In this document: piece after piece, positions 5,091 through 6,520 of the stretch
How the letters are laid out: every line of letters starts with the position of its first letter
Numbering within the stretch: position 1 is the stretch's first letter
Assembly (NCBI GenBank): GCA_031273545.1
Contig: JAISRQ010000153.1
Span: 1-6,520, forward strand
Length of the DNA stretch: 6,520 nt
Direction: 5' to 3'
From: Holosporales bacterium
Lineage (GTDB): Bacteria > Pseudomonadota > Alphaproteobacteria > BNTO01
Position numbers and translations under genes: made by a program
The notes under the pieces: model-generated
What the model saw: the letters and a program-made list of their open reading frames with translations, nothing else
What the model was told of the DNA's origin: nothing
Databases searched by the model: none

Positions 5091-6520
5091 TAAGTTTTTC
5101 GCGATTTAAGATTTGTTCGATATTGCTAGTCTGTTTGACAGGGCTATTTTTTGTTTTGCCCAATTTGGTGTCTAAGCAAACTTTGGCAACGTTTCCAACT
5201 TGGATGCAGAAGACGGTCAACCTTGGATTAGACTTACGCGGGGGATCCCTGCTGCAGTTGCAGGTAGATATTCGGGCTGTAACAAAGGAGCACTTGGCCA
5301 ACATTTTAAGCGAAACGCGCAAAAGCTTAAGAAAACAGCAAATAAAATATTCGGCTCTAAGGCTAAGCTCTGCAGACCAGCAGTCGTGTCTAGAGGTGGC
5401 TCTTTTGGACCCTACCCAATATGACGCGGTCGCGAAGCTTGTCAAAAAAATAGACAAGGACCTTTCAGTCAGCAAGAAAGACGACGGCACAGTAGTCGCT
5501 ACATTGTCTCAGCAAGCTATAGCTCTTCGTAACCGAGAAATAATAGAACAGTCAATTGAAGTTGTTCGTCGTCGTATTGACTCGAGCGGAACCAAGGAGC
5601 CCAATATCCAACGGCAAGGAAGCGACAGGATTGTTGTGCAGCTGCCTGGCGTTAGCGACCCTGCAGAAGTCCGGCGCTTACTCGGAACGACAGCGAAGTT
5701 GTCATTCCAGTGGGTAGATGACACAATCCAACCCATAGTCGAAGCCAAGGGGTCGAATGCTTACCTTCCTACGCCGCCAGTTGGGGTTGTGTATCTCCCC
5801 GAAGAGCGTTCTGATGGGACAGTAGTGTACATGCCCATAAAGCGAGAAATAATCATACAAGGGGATACCTTGGTTGACGCTCAGGCGACGTTTGACCAAA
5901 ATGGGCGCCCCGTCGTTAGCATAAAGTTCAACAACGTTGGCCGCCAACAAATGGACGAAGCATCCAGAAATGTCCGTAAGCAGTTCGCAATTGTTTTGGA
6001 CGGAAAGGTCATCAGCGCCCCCGTGTTCAATGAGCCGATCCCTGGTGGTAACGCGCAAATTAGCGGAAGCTTTACCGTGGAGAATGCGAATGAACTTGCG
6101 CTGTTGTTACGGGCAGGAGCGCTTCCCGCACCGTTGAACATCGTGGAAGAGTGCGTGGTTGGACCAAGCCTCGGGGCAGACTCGATCTCGTATGGAAAAA
6201 ATGCGACGATGATCGCGTTTGGGATGATTGCTGTGTTTATGGTTGTTGTTTACTCTTATCTCGGGCTTTTCGCAGATTGTGCGCTTATTATAAATATTGT
6301 GCTGCTTTTTGCGGGACTATCTCTCCTTGGGGCAACGCTTACTTTGCCAGGAATTGCGGGGATTGCGCTGACAATAGGTATGGCAGTTGACGCAAATGTG
6401 CTAATATTTGAGCGAATAAGAGAGGAATTTAAGGCAGGGATGCGAGTGCTTGCAGCGATTGATCATGGTTACAAGCGAGCCTTGACAGCGATTTTGGATT
6501 CAAACCTGACGACACTTATT
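5087..6520 (+). CDS. secD: Protein translocase subunit SecD (3' end beyond the right edge)
   Basis: SecD works with SecF and uses the proton gradient to help release and pull exported proteins on the periplasmic side of SecYEG. The frame runs from ATG 5087 to the window edge, 478 complete codons. TM1 covers about 9-26. The periplasmic part follows: VNLGLDLRGGSLLQLQVD (44-61), VVRRRIDSSGTKEP (159-172) and RIVVQLPGV (181-189) in P1, then TFDQNGRPVVSIKFN (268-282), VLDGKVISAPVFNEPIPGG (303-321) and LLRAGALPAPLNI (340-352) near the head. The TM bundle starts near 373, and TM4 carries GMAVDANVLIFERIRE (431-446) with D435 at the position of the proton-pathway Asp. About 40-50 residues are probably missing. 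ATGs at 5080 and 5083 are in another frame and hit a stop; AAAAGAGA (5073-5080) is the ribosome binding site. The start overlaps the stop of small ORF 2. secF is expected next. Confidence 0.97.
   Translation, partial: MISFSRFKICSILLVCLTGLFFVLPNLVSKQTLATFPTWMQKTVNLGLDLRGGSLLQLQVDIRAVTKEHLANILSETRKSLRKQQIKYSALRLSSADQQSCLEVALLDPTQYDAVAKLVKKIDKDLSVSKKDDGTVVATLSQQAIALRNREIIEQSIEVVRRRIDSSGTKEPNIQRQGSDRIVVQLPGVSDPAEVRRLLGTTAKLSFQWVDDTIQPIVEAKGSNAYLPTPPVGVVYLPEERSDGTVVYMPIKREIIIQGDTLVDAQATFDQNGRPVVSIKFNNVGRQQMDEASRNVRKQFAIVLDGKVISAPVFNEPIPGGNAQISGSFTVENANELALLLRAGALPAPLNIVEECVVGPSLGADSISYGKNATMIAFGMIAVFMVVVYSYLGLFADCALIINIVLLFAGLSLLGATLTLPGIAGIALTIGMAVDANVLIFERIREEFKAGMRVLAAIDHGYKRALTAILDSNLTTLI

Noticed and set aside
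5200..5424. 74-codon plus-strand frame and several minus-strand frames inside secD
   Set aside because: They lie within the strongly conserved SecD reading frame and are shadows of it.

Overview
The window looks like a chromosomal stretch from an alphaproteobacterium of moderate to low GC. The YajC N-terminus (MFITPAYAAPAQ...) is close to the form common in alphaproteobacterial YajC, the RsmE start (MRLYLS...AQAHYLIHVMRLK) fits that class, and yajC lies just upstream of secD. I cannot place it to genus. The compact layout and overlapping genes would fit a host-associated lineage, but that is inference.

Layout, left to right. (1) On the minus strand, the first 90 codons of an unrecognised gene run off the left edge. 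A short helical-looking N-terminus leads into a long acidic Ser/Gly/Asn/Asp/Ala tract. (2) A minus-strand tRNA-Thr(GGT) with a good sigma70-type promoter lies just upstream of that gene. (3) From about 600 onward everything reads on the plus strand. First comes a promoter with a perfect 15-bp palindrome between its -35 and -10, then a 640-residue exported protein with two SurA/PpiC-like modules. (4) tRNA-Arg(TCT). (5) rsmE (16S rRNA m3U1498 methyltransferase), overlapping by 17 nt a gene for a membrane-anchored YafK-like L,D-transpeptidase-fold protein. (6) yajC, then two short open frames that look like copies of each other, then secD, which runs off the right edge after 478 codons.

Much of the window concerns the cell envelope: the Sec accessory subunits YajC and SecD, a periplasmic parvulin-type chaperone and a peptidoglycan-modifying enzyme. 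The rest serves translation (two tRNAs and an rRNA methylase).

The most unusual item is the interval between yajC and secD. It holds two consecutive small ORFs (26 or 33 codons, and 31 codons). They share codon-aligned blocks (TTCA[AG]GTTTGCCTT and TATTAGGGA), and every length difference between the copies is a multiple of three. The genes are linked stop to start: yajC TAATG, sORF1 TAATATG sORF2, and sORF2 ATGA secD. This suggests a pair of translated, duplicated small proteins or leader peptides coupled to secD expression. I do not recognise the family.
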